A DNA stretch of 64,000 nucleotides from Phocoena phocoena (Eukaryota > Chordata > Mammalia > Artiodactyla > Phocoenidae): positions 39,708,659 to 39,772,658 of the forward strand of contig NC_089232.1 of assembly GCF_963924675.1 (NCBI RefSeq), in the 5' to 3' direction. Below the pieces are notes generated by a model, which had not been told where the DNA came from, did no database searches, and was given only the letters and a program-made list of their open reading frames with translations. Of this stretch, positions 14,981 through 27,870 are shown piece after piece. Each line of letters begins with the position of its first letter. Position 1 is the stretch's first letter. A program made the translations under genes and the position numbers.

Positions 14981-15984
14981 TGTTTGCTTGTTCTTTAATT
15001 ATTAATGCTTATAAGACAATGCAGCCGCTTCAGACTGTATTTCTGTACCCGTTTTTGCAGATACCCATCGGGTGGGAAGGAGGAACAGATTTGAGGAACG
15101 GGTAGGAGGTGTAGGAGGGGAAATAGGTTACTGCTTATCAGATGGCATAAATTTTCAAGGAGAATCAAAATGCAAAACTTGGGAATAAATCATAGCAATA
15201 TCATAATTAATGTAGTAGTAGTGTTGCTGTTTATTAACGCTAAAGTGTGGTTTTCCTAACTGTCTGACATAATTTGCATACCATTAAATAATGCATAATA
15301 TGGCATGCTGAATTCTGTTTTTCAAATATATGCTTTTGGTGGCTACCATGCAGGATTTGAATTTGTCTTTTAATTTAGCTCAAGAAAGCTAATATCCCTG
15401 GATTAGTGGTAAATCCCAAAGAAGGTGATGAAAATCAGTAGTTGTTTATTAAGTATTCTAATTTTAGGTTCCCCAAACTTCAGCAAATATATCTTAATGC
15501 AGACAAACAAACAAACATAAAACTTCTTTATTACCCACATCAGGAAATTTGGGGCAGGTTTATAAGGGGAAAAAAATGATAGGAGGAAAGAGGTCCATAT
15601 CAGAACACGCTATTGTAATCGTAATAGTGCCCCATTCCTTAGAAATTAGTGACACAAATGTTAGGTCTACAAACGAGTGATTAAAAATTCCTTCTGGCCC
15701 AGTTAATTTGCAAATAACTTTTCTAAGTTTGGTGTTTTCTATTGCCTGGAGATCCAGAAGAGAACTAGAAACAATATAGCATATTAAAATAGGTTTATAA
15801 ATAATAGAACTCAGACACCTGTGTATTATAGATTTACAAATTGGCTGTGAACGTAAGTGGGGAAAATCTTACCCACTCACCCTCTGGCTAGATTACCTAG
15901 CCTAGTGAGAAGACAGAAAAATAATTGGCATCTGGATTCTTTCCTGCTTATTCATCATAAATAATGACTCCTCACAGATGTGTG

Positions 15985-16190
15985 CTGCCTTATACGTTAT
16001 ACAGTGCTTTCATGTGCATCATTTCATCTGATCCTCGTTGGGACAGATCTCATGACTTCCACTTTGTGGATGGGGAGACTGAGGCTCACCAAAGTTAACG
16101 GCTTGCCCAGGGCCACGTCAATGAGAAGGAGAGCAGAGAAGCCAGATGTTCTGATGTCTCATCCAGTGAATTCCACTGAACTCTGTGACT
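15985..16190 (-). repeat. MIR SINE fragment
   Basis: Contains 'acagtgctttcatgtgcatc', 'gatggggagactgaggctc' and 'gcttgcccagggccacg' in MIR order, reverse orientation. Confidence 0.8.
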
Positions 16191-17339
16191 GGTCAAGGGG
16201 ATTGTCTCTCCCCATGTTAGCACACAAGCCATAAACGTTCACGAACACACACATGTATGGCTCACAGAGATCAAGGATGTCCACTGGTAAGGCACACAAA
16301 AGTGTCTCTTCCTACCAACAGCTGTGCACACTGCCAGAGGGAGTTTGGAGCAAGCAGCCCTTCTTGCCATCATCTTTCCCCAGTGGCTTTTCCATGACAA
16401 ATAAATAACCCTGATTAACTAGGTGGCCTGGATGAGTTTTTGAGAGTTCCTCTCATCTAGGTGAGATGGGACCTCCAGACAAGTGTTATTTCTTAAAGGA
16501 ACATTTCCTGTCCCATGCTCTGCCTCTGTGTTACCGAAACCTAAGGCTATTAGGGATTCTGTGACAGCATCCTCACTGAACATGCTAAGCTCCTTGCCAT
16601 TACCTAGAAAGAGTGACTCTGCTTCAAAAGGGAGACCCGACTGAAACAGAACAAACAATCCTGGATTTTGGGACACCTTCAGCCCTGGTGTTCACTACAG
16701 TTTCATTTCTAGTTTGTGTTTCCACCTCCACCTCTTATTTCTTCTTGAAGTCAGTTTGTAAATAAATGGATATCTCTAGAAGTGGGCTTGGCAGGGGGAG
16801 GGTTGGGGGGAGGAGGGGGGAGTGGGTAAAGGATATCTTTTTCTTCTTCCCCCCTTTGGAGAAGAAAGACCCCTCGTTAAAACAAACAAACGAAAAAACC
16901 CCCAAACCCCACATAGCTTCCCCTATATCCTTTTTAGCTGAAAGAAAATAAAAATCCATTATGAAATGATGGTGTTATGCGAGGGCTAGAACTTTTGAAG
17001 ACCCACGCAAGATTGATGATTTGGGAAGACATCTCCCCGTGTGATATGTCAAGGTCATGTTTCTCTGTGAATGGTGGAAGCAGCAGAAGGGACTGACAAA
17101 TCTGATTGGGGTCCTCACTGTGCCCTCTCCCGAGAGTGAAACTTCAAATTGCAGAGAGATTAATTGGCTGCCCAGCATGCACCGAGCACGGATTAGAGGA
17201 CAGAGTTCCGAGTTCTCGGGAGGGTAGGGACCAAATATGGGACATTGTTCTTACCCTCCCACGCCTGGTCTATGAACATTAATTTTGTGGTCTGTCCAGA
17301 TTGTCACACTAAACAAAAAGATCTGTTAGCTATCTGGGC

Positions 17340-17425
17340 CCATGATGGCAGAGACTCAGTAGCTCCTACAGCACCCAGCACCTGGCCTTTTGAATACTGG
17401 TGGTGCTGGAGAAATAAATGATTGT
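17340..17425 (+). repeat. L2 3' end fragment
   Basis: 'gatggcagagactcagtagc ... cagcacccagcacctggcc ... ggagaaataaatgattg' follows the L2 3' end pattern. Confidence 0.5.
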
Positions 17426-18184
17426 ATCAAAACTGGTGGTAAAGAAAAATCTTAGGGAAGGAGAGAAAACTTGGATCCTACTGAGGTCTAACTGAGCACC
17501 CCAAACCTCGGTAGAATGTCTCCTAGGCATTTTTGCTTGGAGTTTTCCAGAGTATTTGTATTAGAGCCAAACCTATCGAGTGGTAAGAAATATCTTTCAA
17601 GTTTTATGTGTGCTGACATACTCTTCTTTTTTTGAGGGCTAGACAGTGAAGTTAATGTTGAAGATGATCCTTCCTATTAACATATTTTTTCTCAGTGTTA
17701 ATGTTTATTCCTATGAAGAATTCTTATTTTATAAAGTAGGGTCCCCAGAAAGGAGTGGTAGAGAGGATCAGAACGGAAGTATTTTGCAGGTGCCGTTTCT
17801 CTTCTTACATGCCACATAGCTTTGGCTCCTTTTTGGTTGTAGTGTGAAGGAAGAGATTTGAGGAATATGCATATTGGTTGTAAAGTCAATATGGAATTCA
17901 GTTGAAAGTTCAGAAAAAAGGTGTGCTGCTGCAAGCACACGTTCCTTCTTCAAGGATCCATCCTGAGTTCTTAATCAACAGGGAAACAATAATGTTATGT
18001 TGCTTTTCTCTGACTTCCTAGCAGAGACAGCGCTTTTCAGTTTGCACTGTTTCAATTCCAGCAAAATCCAGAAGCAGTCATTCTTTTCCTTCCTATCTTA
18101 GTGTAAATTAAGATACCTATTGTTAAATCCCATTACTTTCCCCCTTGCTTTATATTTTAAAAAATGCTCCCAGGAAACACTTAA

Positions 18185-18380
18185 GGTTTATAGAGTACTT
18201 TTACAGACATGATAGAATCAATTCTCCTAGTGATTCTAGAAATTAGGTAGGACAAGAATAGACTAAAACTTGAAAGGAACCACAGCTGTCATTCGTTTTA
18301 CAGATCAGGGCAACAGAGGCCCAAAGATTAAGTGAAGGACCTAAGATCACACAGCTTGAAAAAAGTGAGAGCCAAGCTTG
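18185..18380 (-). repeat. MIR SINE fragment
   Basis: 'tttatagagtacttttacag', then 'cagatcagggcaacagaggc' and 'ctaagatcacacagcttg' match reverse MIR. Confidence 0.75.
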
Positions 18381-20504
18381 AAGCCACACAGTTAGTGGCT
18401 GAGCCAGAACTGGAACCCAAGCCTCCAGCTCCTGTGCAAAGGAACTCAAACGGCAAATCTCTCCCTTGCGACCTACTAAATTCAGAAGCAGGAATGGCAG
18501 AAAAAGTGTGCATTACAGAAGAACTTAAGAATGAAATCAAAAGCTTGTTTTGGTGCCAGTCCTAGTGGGGAATATGTAAGCGTGTCCCATATTTCAAGGG
18601 TTTCTAAGCGGCATCCTGATGACAGGGCACATTTAGGTCACTACCTAGAAAGGTTCCTCTTTTAATCCACCCCTCTGATGGTAGAAATGAATTTTAGGAA
18701 TCAAGAATTGCTGGGAGACAGCATTTAAAGTTAAAAGGGCATAAAAAAGAGCTACTCACCAAACCAAATTCATCTCAAATGTCTTAAATAGATCTCACAA
18801 TCTGTTCCATTCTCTAGGCAGGATTTAAGGGAAACACCCACTTAATTTGCATTTCGAGGCCTCATCACATCCTGTTAGAGAATTCAAATAGCCAATAGCA
18901 TGACCTGAATCCTGTTACTAGGGATATTTAATTTTGAGTTCAAAGATGGCGACATAACAAAGAACTAAAGGGAAGATTGACTGAAGTGGTATACAACTCT
19001 GGGTTGCGAGAATTATTCCGCTTACTATGCTGTTTAGGCTGTACAGTCTTTTTCTGCACAAGGTGAAATCTTAGTCATTCTCCCCTTTGGTCAGGGGTTC
19101 CTGGCTCTGTTGAGAGATGTACAAATTCTGCTCTGTTCAGGTCTTCTGCCGCCATTTCTTTTCTTGCCAACCATCCTTTGATTCACATTTACTTCCTCGA
19201 ATGGACATGGGTTGACTTTGAATGTTTCGGGGCCCGATAGCGCTGCAGTTGCTGTGTGCAGCAGCTGTTTCGAGCCTGCACAGGCAAAGCTATCCCTGAA
19301 ATAGGAGCAGGGCAGCAGGAAGCCTAAGAGAGCCACAGCAAATCAAATATCCCTGTTGAGGATGGTCTGAGAGGAAGTCATTTGCCTGATTTCTTTCCCT
19401 GCTGATTTTTCCCTCTTCTCCGACACACAGAAAGCAAACCTACGGAGAGGTGCATGGAGATTTTCTCCCTTTGGTGCTAAGATTTGCGAAGTGTTGCTCA
19501 CGCCCTATTTCAGAGTGCCTGACTTTTTACCTGTTGCTGGCTTCCCCACACTAAGCGGAAAAACGAAAATGCAAATACTCCTCTTCGGAAACTCGCCCGA
19601 AGTTCGGAACTCAGGAACACGAGAGATTTTCTTTTAAAGGGGTCCCCTTTGCGTGGATTTGCTGGTGGCTGCTTTGCCTTATTTGTGGAGTCCTTTTTAT
19701 TTTTTGGCTTCTTTGAGGGTACACGTTCTTTTCCCTCTGACAGGCTGATGGGCCAGGGATGGACTCCTGGCGTTTTTGGTCCAGGCTGGTGAATGCGCCT
19801 GGTCTCTGAGCTGACGGCTCTGGGTTGTAATCCTGGCTTTATCTTCGTCTTGCTCACCCACCTGTTGTCCTCTCTCTGTGCTTAACCCCATTCAACCCGC
19901 ATTTCTCCCTCCAAAATAGGAAAAGACACACATTGCTTCCTACCTCTTATCGAAGAGCAGCACAGAACAGTCACACAGTACAAGCCATCCGAAGGCTCTG
20001 GACTCTACGTAGGATGGGGGTACTGACAACCAGTCTTGATGACTGGGGGGAAGTGGGGTTGGGATCCATCTTAACAGTGGCTTTTCCTTTGCTTTAGGTT
20101 AGTAGACCCATTTCCTTTACAAGCTTATGTCACAGGAAAAAAAGCTGCAGTGATTTTTGTTTGAAATCTAAAGCTGTCATCATGTTTTTAAAATGCCCCA
20201 ATTTTGGAAATGGTTGCATTTGCAATGGTCAGGGTGAATTTTATCACTTTGGTGCACCTTAGGGTTGGAGGTCCCTCTCTACCCCTCTCCCTGCTGGAGG
20301 GTAACACTGGAGGACAGCCCTCTCCCACAGGCCTTGTGCATCTCACCAAGGGTCGCTAAGTACCACACATCTTGGCTGCCTGGGGCTTGAGGGCCAGGCC
20401 GTGTCCAAACTGTGACCTCTGACTGAAAACCTAACTCTTCTCATCCTCAGCTGGCAGACTGCCCGGAGCTTGGTAAAGAGCAAAATGTAGGTTAAAGTAG
20501 AAAT

Positions 20505-20740
20505 AATAATCAGCTAATGTTTATTGAGAATTTACTATGTGCTAAGTACAAAAATAAGACTTTTCCATTCAAGTTCTTATTTCTTCTTCATTATCATCGT
20601 GTAGGGTAGGTACTATCATTATTTCCATTTTACTGAAGATTAGAGAGACTAAAGTGACCTGTCCAAGGGTATACAATTGGTCCTGCCACTGTGATATGAC
20701 TTAGGAATCTTCACTCTTATCCTCTACCTACTGACCTCCA
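20505..20740 (-). repeat. MIR SINE
   Basis: Nearly full reverse MIR: 'atgtttattgagaatttac', 'atgtgctaagtac', 'ttccattttactgaagatta', 'cctgtccaagggtatac'. Confidence 0.8.
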
Positions 20741-21004
20741 GGATCTCATTTTACAGTTTTGTCACCATATGTATGCCAAAGTTGGGGGGTATCATATGAA
20801 AAAAATGACAACAGTGCCAATTAAACTGATTAGGAAGCATACTCAAAGTGGCTTTGCTTAATGGGCTCTGGTTCTGTTAACTACTGTGCAAGGCCAGTGT
20901 CAGTATTTCCCACGGTGCTTGCATTTCTGTCCGTCTTTGGCGCTGGGAGGACCAGTTTGATTTTGTGAGGCGTATCTGAGGAATTCACTTGTGCGTCTGC
21001 AGTA

Positions 21005-21135
21005 AGGCTCATTCACTTGTTCAATCAACAAATATTTATTAAGTCCCTGCTATAAGCAACCTACAGAGCTAAGTGCTGGGGAAGGGATGCAAAGAGGTAA
21101 AAGACACAGTCACTGCCCGTCAGAAATGGCCACCA
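21005..21135 (-). repeat. L2-like 3' end, reverse
   Basis: 'attcacttgttcaatcaac', 'aaatatttattaagtccctg', 'taagtgctggggaag' and 'cagtcactgcccgt' follow the reverse L2 3' end. Sequence at about 21700-21800 and after the SINE at 22185 may continue the same old repeat. Confidence 0.6.
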
Positions 21136-21800
21136 GTGGAGAATTAAATTAATTAGAATCTTCCTAAATAACTAGTCTTAGTTAAGCTGATGTGGTGAGA
21201 ACAGTGGGCCTTTTAAAATGTTAATATATAATTCACTTTGCCAGCCTAGACAGCAGTCCCAGGCAAGGGGCTTCCGAGCTCCCAAATGAATGGGAATGTT
21301 ATTCTTTATACCTTATCAGTAGGATGCACACTTAAAAGTTGTTTTCAGACGGTGGAGATAAGTATACATTGATGTTTCTTCATCTGGCCCAGCCTTATTG
21401 AGAAAAAAATAACATCAAATAATTTAGAAGGATATTAGTAATAGAAACAAAATTCTTGCACCGTGATCAAAGGTAAGTGACCTATACAGGGGATAAGTCC
21501 ATGTATTCAACCCTCTGTGCTGATCTGTACCTGATTACCTGCCTCTAATTCAATATAAAAGGAACATGACAAAGAAATCTTTACTTCTCTATGTGCAGTC
21601 CTGTGATCTTTCTCAGAACGTCAACATAAGCTAAGTTTGTTTTCTCCACCTACAATGTGCAATGTGGTGTTCTATGTACTTTGGGCAACTATAAAAACTA
21701 TAAGACCCCACTCCTGTTTTCAAAAGGATTATGATTGGCCCTAATGCAGGGGATAAAGACTATAAACATACAAGCAGATAATTAACAATTAAAAGGTGCA

Positions 21801-22168
21801 GGGACTTTCCTGGTGGCGCAATGGTTAAAAATCTGCCTGCCAATGCAGGGGACACAAGTTTGAACCCTGGTCCGGGAAGATCCCATATGCCGTGGAACAA
21901 CAAAGCCCGTGTGCCACAAATAATAAGCCTGCGCCCTAGAGCCCACGAGCCACAACTACTGAAGCCCGTGCGCCTAGAGCCCATGCTCCACAACAAGAGA
22001 AGCCACCGTAATGAGAAGCCCGTGCACCACAATGAAGAGTAGCCCCTGCTCACCGCAACTAGAGAAAGACCGCGTGCAGCAATGAAGACCCAACACAGCC
22101 AAAAATTAAAAAATAAATAAATAAATAAATAAAATAAATTTATTAAAAAAAAACCCCAAAACAAAAAA
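21801..22168 (+). mobile_element. CHR-type tRNA-derived SINE with 16-bp target duplication
   Basis: The head 'actttcctggtggcgcaat' is the tRNA-Glu-like Pol III promoter region of the CHR family. The middle has the repeated 'gagccacaactactgaagcc' motif, and the tail is (aaat)n followed by an A-rich run. It is flanked by perfect 16-bp direct repeats 'acaattaaaaggtgca' at 21785-21800 and 22169-22184, so it inserted by L1-type retrotransposition. Head mutations (gcaatgg for gcagtgg, 'tttgaacc' for 'ttcgagcc') show an older, inactive copy. CHR SINEs are diagnostic of whales and their relatives. Confidence 0.9.
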
Positions 22169-25148
22169 ACAATTAAAAGGTGCAATATGATTAATTCAGA
22201 AGTGAGAGACATGAACCGTAGGCATATGAAGGAAGATAATGTCTCTGGGACCCACAAAGATGTTGGGCTTTTAGTTGGTCATCAAAAGCAGGCTGGGATT
22301 TAGATGGTAAAGAGAAAGGACGAGGCAAACCAATTCAAGGCAGCGCTGTGGTGCTTGGAGGGCAATGGCTAGACCAGTAAGGCAGGAAGAGAAGGGTTGT
22401 CTATGAAAATCATGGAAAGTAAGGTTGGAAACTAACTTGGAGCCATTTTATGGAGCACCCTTAGTGATAGGCTTAAGGGGGTTGTATTATAGTCAGTAAA
22501 AAGGTTTTCAAAATCAGGTCCATAGAAAAGTTTTAAGAAGAGTGTGGCAGGGTATGGAATGGATTGACAGTGAACGCAAAGGAGACCAAGAGACCAGTAG
22601 GAAGTGATCCTTGAAAGTGCTGGTAATTTCCTAGAGGAAGGGCTCTGCTATGAGTATAGTATTTGGGTCAAATCATGTAGTCATCTTCATCACATTCAAG
22701 CAGACAATGACCCCAGTGTTCAATGGTATATCTAAATCCCCCCCCTTGCCTTAGTCTAGAGCCGTTCCAGACTGTCTGTGGAAGCCCACAAAAGGTCTTC
22801 CTTATATGTTGACTGCTGCTAGAAGCCCACCCAACGAAGAGCCTAAAGATGAAGACCTTGAGGCTCAAGCAGGTCAGTTAGTTCCTAGAGATGGACCATG
22901 TTTATAATACAAAGGGAAAACATCATGTCTCATGAAGCATTTAGTACTTTACCATCGTCTCAAGCACAATGATAAACTCAACTCGAAAAAGAACAGAAAG
23001 GTACAAGAGTAGGCTCCAAGGATTTTCCTTTTCAGGGGGGAAGAGTTACAAATTTTTTAATTCTCTTGACTACTTGTAAAAGTTATATTATGTTGCTTTT
23101 TTCTTTGTAGCATGCTTGTTGATACATGCTATATCCTGTAATAATATGATTTTATTGTCATTTGGCCACAAAATTACATGAATTTCATAATGAAGGCATG
23201 AATTAGAAGAGAGCAAGTATGTTTATCCAGAATCAGAGTAATGTTCTCTGTATAAAATAAGGCTGAGCAGGCTGGGGCTTCACTCTCTTGTAGTTTACAT
23301 TTCAAAAACAGAGACCTTTGTATTTTTGTTTTGCAGTCGTATAATCTGGTATCCTTCCGTGCCTCATGTCCCCTGCCTATCTGTTCCTCCTGGAAGCAAG
23401 ACTGGTCTATGACTGTCTGGTGTCATAAATCAGGACATTTCAGGCACATAAAGAATAATTTTGGGCACTGGGTTTCAAATTCTCCCTTTCACCCTTGGGT
23501 TTCTCCCGGAACCCCCTTCCCACTCCTGTGACCTGTCCACAGCCACAAGCCCCAGCCCTGGACCCACCCTTCAGGAGGATCGTCAGGGTGTAAATACATG
23601 CTAAGTGAATGGCCAGGAGATTCCCAAAGGGTTCAACACACATGGAAACATTCCCCTGAGGTGTGAAAACATTTTGATATTACCAGTATGGCCTATATCT
23701 CCCCTCCCACTGAAATAAAGTATAACTGAAAAAGTTAAGTGTTCCCTACAGACCTTGATGGGGGACTGGGAGGAAAGTAAGGCCTCTGTGAGATGCAGCC
23801 TTTGGAGCAGAGGACAAAACTCCCTTCTCTAGCTAGGTATCCCCTCTTCCATGTCGGCACCTCAGCAAAATGCTAATCACTGAAAATCATGTATACTTGG
23901 TTAGGAAACCCAAGGGTCCAAACAACTGTTTAATGTAATAGTTTGCATATAATCACTCTTTCCATTTTCCCTGGGAGTCAGAATTACGGTGTCTGTACAG
24001 GAAGCATGTACATACGTACAGTTTCACCTCTAATTCCTTATGTATACACCTGTTTACAACATATGCATATTCATATCTTGTGTGTGCCACCTGTCCACAC
24101 ACAGCCAGACAGGAAAGCACCCCTTGTCTGTAATGACTATGATGATCTCAAGGACATTATTGGGCTTTGATCTTTGATCTTCATCATGCCCAGGTTTCTA
24201 GAGCCTTATCTTCAGAAATTGTATTCGCTCTGGGCTCCCACCCGTCTTCTGCTGGAGTTAAACATCAAGGCGACAAAGCTGGGCTAGAGAGGCTTGGTTT
24301 ATCCTTTCCAGGCCTAAGGAGTCATTGTGTCTACAGCACAGATGTGGGATGGGCAGGAGCGGAGTAAACCTATCCTGTCTCCTACTGGAAATCACATTTA
24401 ATTCTGACCCAAGGGGCCTCTGTGCTGCAAATGGAGAGGTAATTAAGCCTCCAGACTCTGAGCTTTTTGGGGTGAGAGGGCTTAGTTTTTCATATATGCA
24501 TCCAGTATATTTTTGAAGAGCAGAGGGTGGGGGTCAGAAAGGCTTAGGAAGCCTTGAAGAGAACGGAAACAAGATGACAGGTGTTGGGTGTATTGCCGTT
24601 AGGTGGCATGGATAAATAGAACACATATTTAAAAATTCATTCCTGCTTTAAAAAGCTCAAAGAATTCTACCAGCGTTCTGGGTGGTGTGACAGAGGAATG
24701 GGGACACTGACGTGCTCGGTGAGGGCTCACGTGAGGGAGTGGAGGCTGGAATGTTCCTCCTGCTATCATTATTATTTAAAAAAAATCTGATGAAGTGGAA
24801 AGGTTTCACCTGCAGAGACCAGAAGTGAGACCTCGAAGGACGGGAGCCCTCCGCTGGTAACCATATTTGGTTGTTAACCAACACAGCCAAGGACATGGAG
24901 CCTAGTGACCTAGAGGGAGATGGCTGAGGTATCCAGTCCCCAGGAGCAGTCCCCCTGAGGAGTGTCGGTCCCATTTCAGCCACTGCCGGCAAGGAACATT
25001 CCACTTGCTGTAGCTCTGTGTTGACTCAGACCTTGCCTTCTGGGTGTGTGGCTGCAGTAGAGCTTGTAAAATCTGAAGCAAGCGAGAGGACTTAAGATTT
25101 CCATTTAGGAATGTTGACACCTTCCAGGGACACAGAGAGCATGTGTAT

Positions 25149-25149
<1 letters not shown>

Positions 25150-25203
<54 letters not shown>
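25150..25203. repeat. (TG)n microsatellite
   Basis: About 27 uninterrupted TG units. Open frames across it on either strand are repeat artefacts (Cys-Val or Thr-His runs). Confidence 0.98.
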
Positions 25204-25204
<1 letters not shown>

Positions 25205-26754
25205 GGGCTTATACAGAGGGTGGGGGTCACTCCCTCACTCCCTCCAACTATGTTAGCACTGGTGAAGCGAAAGTTGCCCCTGTACACTGCAAACCCTCCC
25301 CTTTCACCACACGCTTTAGGAACGAAGCCGAGAGAACTCTCTAGCATGGGCACCCTTAGTTTTTTTTTTTTTTTTTTTTTTTGATGGGCCAAGCTTACAG
25401 TTTTCAAAGTGCTATGACAGGATGGTTGCAAAAATAAAAAGCTAGTGAAAGCTTAGTCACAATATTTCTATAGCTGGCAATCAAAAGATCATATTGCACG
25501 CAACTTGCAAAATCATCATAGAGAAATTATGCATTTTCCAGAATACCTTATTCCCTTCTGTGTATTAAACATTACTTTAATATTCTGGTGACAATGTTTT
25601 ATAATTAATCTAAATGTAAGGGAATGAACACACCAGAGATTATGTCTCAGTGCAAAGAGGTGAAAAAGGCTTTTTTTCAGGGGCAGACCAGATTACTGAC
25701 TCAACTCCTTCCACTTAAGAGTAGCCATGGATGTCACTGAGGCTAATATCCCGTCCCATCCTCCAGTGAATGCAAACATTCTGTACACTTTGGGGAGTAA
25801 AACTCCTTCACTCATAAGGGTGTTAATGTTAACACAGAAGAAAAGCATTTTAAAACTTGCATTAGTTCATAGACTTATATTGAACTCATGAGGGGGAATC
25901 TAGCCCCAGAGAGATAAAAACTAAAGAGCTGAGACATAAACCAGTATGATAACATGCTTATTATAAGATGCAAATTGAGGGACCCAATTCACTAAAACAC
26001 ATGTTACTGGTATTTAATTTTGCTTGTGGGAATATATCAGAAGTTGGCCTATGCCTTTTGCACAATCTACTTAAAAGGAGCGTGAGTAACTTTAGCTATT
26101 AAAAAAAAAAAGTGATAAAGAAGCACACGGCAAGCCAAGACCGAGAGAGAATTGTGAGGATGTAATTTAAGTGTCACTGTACATAGCTTTCTTTCCTGGC
26201 TTGGGCTTAGAGGTACAACACTGGCATGGGAAGGCAAGTGGGGCTGCGCTCCTGGGTGGGGAGCCCGGGGTTCTCAGCAGGGCGGTGGAATGGGCTAGCC
26301 AAACCAGTAGGGAGGGGGCTCCTGTGAGTGGGCGCCAGAAGAGGCAGGCCCACACCCAGTGGTCATCGCAGGAACTTCACTCACGATAGTATGGTTGTGA
26401 GCCTGTGGTTTGGAGCAGAGAAGATGCACTTCCCCGTGAGAAAAAGGTCAGTTCCTCTTTCCTCCGGTGGCACAAACAGCCTGCAGGGTGTACTTGGACT
26501 TCCTGCCACTGCTTCCAGCCTGCCCCTGCCCCCCTCCCCCCCACAAGTCAGTGAATTATGCTTCCCTCTCAAGCTGACATTGTGAGGTTGTACCCCGCAT
26601 CTCCCAGGTGGCCATTCCTGTGGGGCTCAAGAGACGGGAAAACTGGTCCTCAGCTCTTCCCTCCTCTTACCACCTTCCTCACCTGGGGGCTCTTCAGGAT
26701 GGGATCTCTCCCCTCAAGACTCAAAGTGCTATCAGCGGATCAAAGTGCTGTCAC

Positions 26755-26860
26755 AGAGAGTGGGCATCATCTGGGAGTCCATTAGAAATACACAACCTAC
26801 AGACCATCCCCAGAAATACTGAGTCGTGTTCTGCGTTAACTTTTGAGAAGTATGGTCAAC
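26755..26860 (+). mobile_element. MER5A-like hAT-Charlie fragment
   Basis: 'ggcatcatctgggagtcc', 'attagaaatacacaacc', 'ccccagaaatactgagtc' and 'ctgcgttaacttttgag' occur in the order of the MER5A consensus as I recall it. Ends are eroded. Confidence 0.55.
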
Positions 26861-27560
26861 CCCATGCTCCGACCTATTGCATGAGCCCCTCATTTTGCAT
26901 CTACCATTTAGGGTTTGTATAATGAAGAAAGGTCCCTCCAAACATTTATTTTTGTGTGTGTGGGGGGGGGCCGAAAGAGTCAAATCTTTTTGATTAGAGG
27001 GAAAAAATATCATAGGAAGCATAGGGATAAATTGGAGGTTGTCAGGGCACAAGCATGACACACTGTTAAATACTACCTTGGATACCATTGAGGTCACCTT
27101 GATGTTGGCTGGAGATGGAACGGGCGTCCAGCCCATGGGGGAACGGAGGGTCTGTTGAGGGGATACATTTGCTCTGAGAGTGTTGGCTGAAGCCCTAGAA
27201 GAAACTTTGAACATAAGGGTGGTTTGCCCCTGCCTAGCCCTCTCCAGAAATATGCTGTCAGCAGCCTCCTTGAGAGCAGAAGTTAGGGAGACAGGGAGGC
27301 GAGGAAAGGGGTGAAGGACAGGGAAACCCAGGCCACCTTAGATGATTAAACTTGCTGACCCCAAGGCTGGCCGGGTAAGCTTTCAATGATTTTAGGGGCT
27401 TCTTGGGCTAACTCTGCTACCACTAACTTGCCGATGCCTGAAATTCCTTTAATAAGATGAAAATCCTTTCATAACACAATTAGGAGAGAAAATGCTTACA
27501 CTGCAAAGTCTGGGTTGAGGTAACACTTAAGTGCGAACGAGTTGAAGAATAACCAGTCAG

Positions 27561-27855
27561 GACTTCCCTGGTGGCGCAGTGGTTAAGAATCCACCTGCCA
27601 ATGCAGGGGCATGGGTTCGAGCCCTGGTCCGGGAAGATCCCGCATCCCACATGTCAGGGAGCAACTCAGCCCATGTGCCACAACTACTGAGCCTGGGGTC
27701 TAGAGCCCATGAGCCACAACTACTGAAGCTCGCATGCCTAGGGCCCATGCTTCACAGCAAGAGAAGCCACTGCAATGAGAAGCCGGGGCTACTCTTCGTT
27801 GTGGTGTGCGGGCTTCTCATTAAATTTTTAATAAATTTATTAAAAAAAAAAAAAA
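27561..27855 (+). mobile_element. CHR-type SINE with inverted internal segment
   Basis: It begins 'gacttccctggtggcgcagt' with intact-looking A-box (tggcgcagtgg) and B-box (ggttcgagccc) motifs, and ends in 'aataaatttatt' plus an A run. Flanking direct repeats 'agaataaccagtcag' (27546-27560) and 'agaataaccagccag' (27856-27870) differ at one position. Positions 27785-27821 match the reverse complement of the standard CHR segment (22012-22048 in the 21.8 kb copy) with three mismatches. After 'aatgagaagcc' the element therefore turns back on itself, and the part between this and the tail is missing. Confidence 0.9.
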
Positions 27856-27870
27856 AGAATAACCAGCCAG

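Larger units (their letters stand above)
14981..21784. other. Downstream flank of BCL11A, no gene seen
   Basis: AT-rich non-coding DNA. About 15130-15450 lacks recognisable repeats and carries an octamer and several homeobox-type motifs, so it may be a conserved element. Old repeats: MIR near 15985-16190, 18185-18380 and 20505-20740, and L2 ends near 17340-17425 and 21005-21135. Open frames here are short and without family resemblance. Confidence 0.7.
22185..27545. other. Non-coding stretch, no gene seen
   Basis: It contains a long (TG)n microsatellite at 25150-25203, a 23-base T run at about 25360-25382, and a hAT MER5A-like fragment near 26755-26860. The 22185-22640 portion resembles an old low-identity interspersed repeat in which the 21.8 kb SINE landed. 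A moderately GC-rich patch at 26200-26700 has scattered short open frames on both strands but no recognisable protein or splice pattern. Confidence 0.65.

Noticed and set aside
21760..22257. 165-codon minus-strand frame
   Set aside because: It is the antisense of a CHR SINE plus flanks; such frames recur at every copy.
25150..25203. CRISPR-like or coding repeat
   Set aside because: Simple dinucleotide repeat in mammalian DNA with no spacers; the translated runs are artefacts.
27561..27640. tRNA gene
   Set aside because: The A and B boxes belong to the tRNA-derived head of a SINE; the anticodon and acceptor arms of a real tRNA are not maintained.
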